Below are positions 21,114 to 21,116 of a stretch of DNA of 21,116 nucleotides, in pieces. The stretch covers positions 1 to 21,116 of the IMG/VR virus record IMGVR_UViG_3300000117_000252, one strand, 5' to 3'. The notes beneath the pieces are model-generated. The model was not told the origin of the DNA. It ran no database searches and saw only the letters and a program-made list of their open reading frames with translations. Numbering within the stretch: position 1 is the first letter of the stretch; each line of letters opens with the position of its first letter. The DNA comes from a virus. The translations under genes were made by a program, and so were the position numbers.

Positions 21114-21116
21114 CAC

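Overview
This window is GC-rich, tightly packed DNA from a tailed dsDNA bacteriophage (virus or prophage contig) and carries the packaging, head and connector/fiber module. Every gene I accept is on the minus strand, so transcription runs from high to low coordinates. Most neighbours overlap or lie within a few bases, and most starts have an AGGGAG or CGGAG ribosome binding site. There is no sheath, tape measure or tail tube gene, and a P22 gp4-like connector protein is present. That suggests a short-tailed (podovirus-type) particle, probably in a Gram-negative host. No host marker, tRNA, integrase, polymerase or lysis gene is visible, so host and genus are left open.

Layout in transcription order: a ribbon-helix-helix regulator (21057-20899); a probable small terminase (20764-20357), overlapping the large terminase by 104 nt; the large terminase TerL (20460-17806), interrupted in its ATPase P-loop by an intein; a 1214-residue protein made of two modules with duplicated heads (17727-14083); a small ORF; the portal (13866-11227); a small ORF; a GroES-like co-chaperonin (11053-10601); the scaffold (10588-9476); a head-region protein (9461-8802); a capsid accessory protein (8789-8211); the major capsid protein (8196-7282), followed by a strong hairpin; a second virion protein (7224-6505); a Rossmann-like protein with some resemblance to MptE/DUF115 proteins (6524-5787); three virion proteins of unknown role; a small helical protein; a gp4-like connector with an inserted discoidin-like domain (3719-2649); a CxxC protein; and a repeat-containing fiber that runs off the left edge (2344 to 1).

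How the genes work together: TerS and TerL bring DNA to the portal. Scaffold, capsid and accessory proteins build the procapsid, perhaps helped by the phage GroES-like protein. The gp4-like protein closes the portal channel and links to the fiber and other adsorption proteins. The 1214-residue protein, coded between terminase and portal, is a candidate internal or ejected protein.

The most notable finding is the intein. Aligned to standard intein numbering it begins at Gln, not at the adjacent Cys. That placement restores a normal RHGKSELAS P-loop and reveals the Trp-Cys-Thr signature of class 3 inteins. Other points worth checking are the duplicated heads and the His-x4-His motif in the 1214-residue protein, a short motif (DEDLxPLNE) shared by the scaffold and its neighbour, the discoidin-like insert in the connector, and an AT-rich segment within the fiber.
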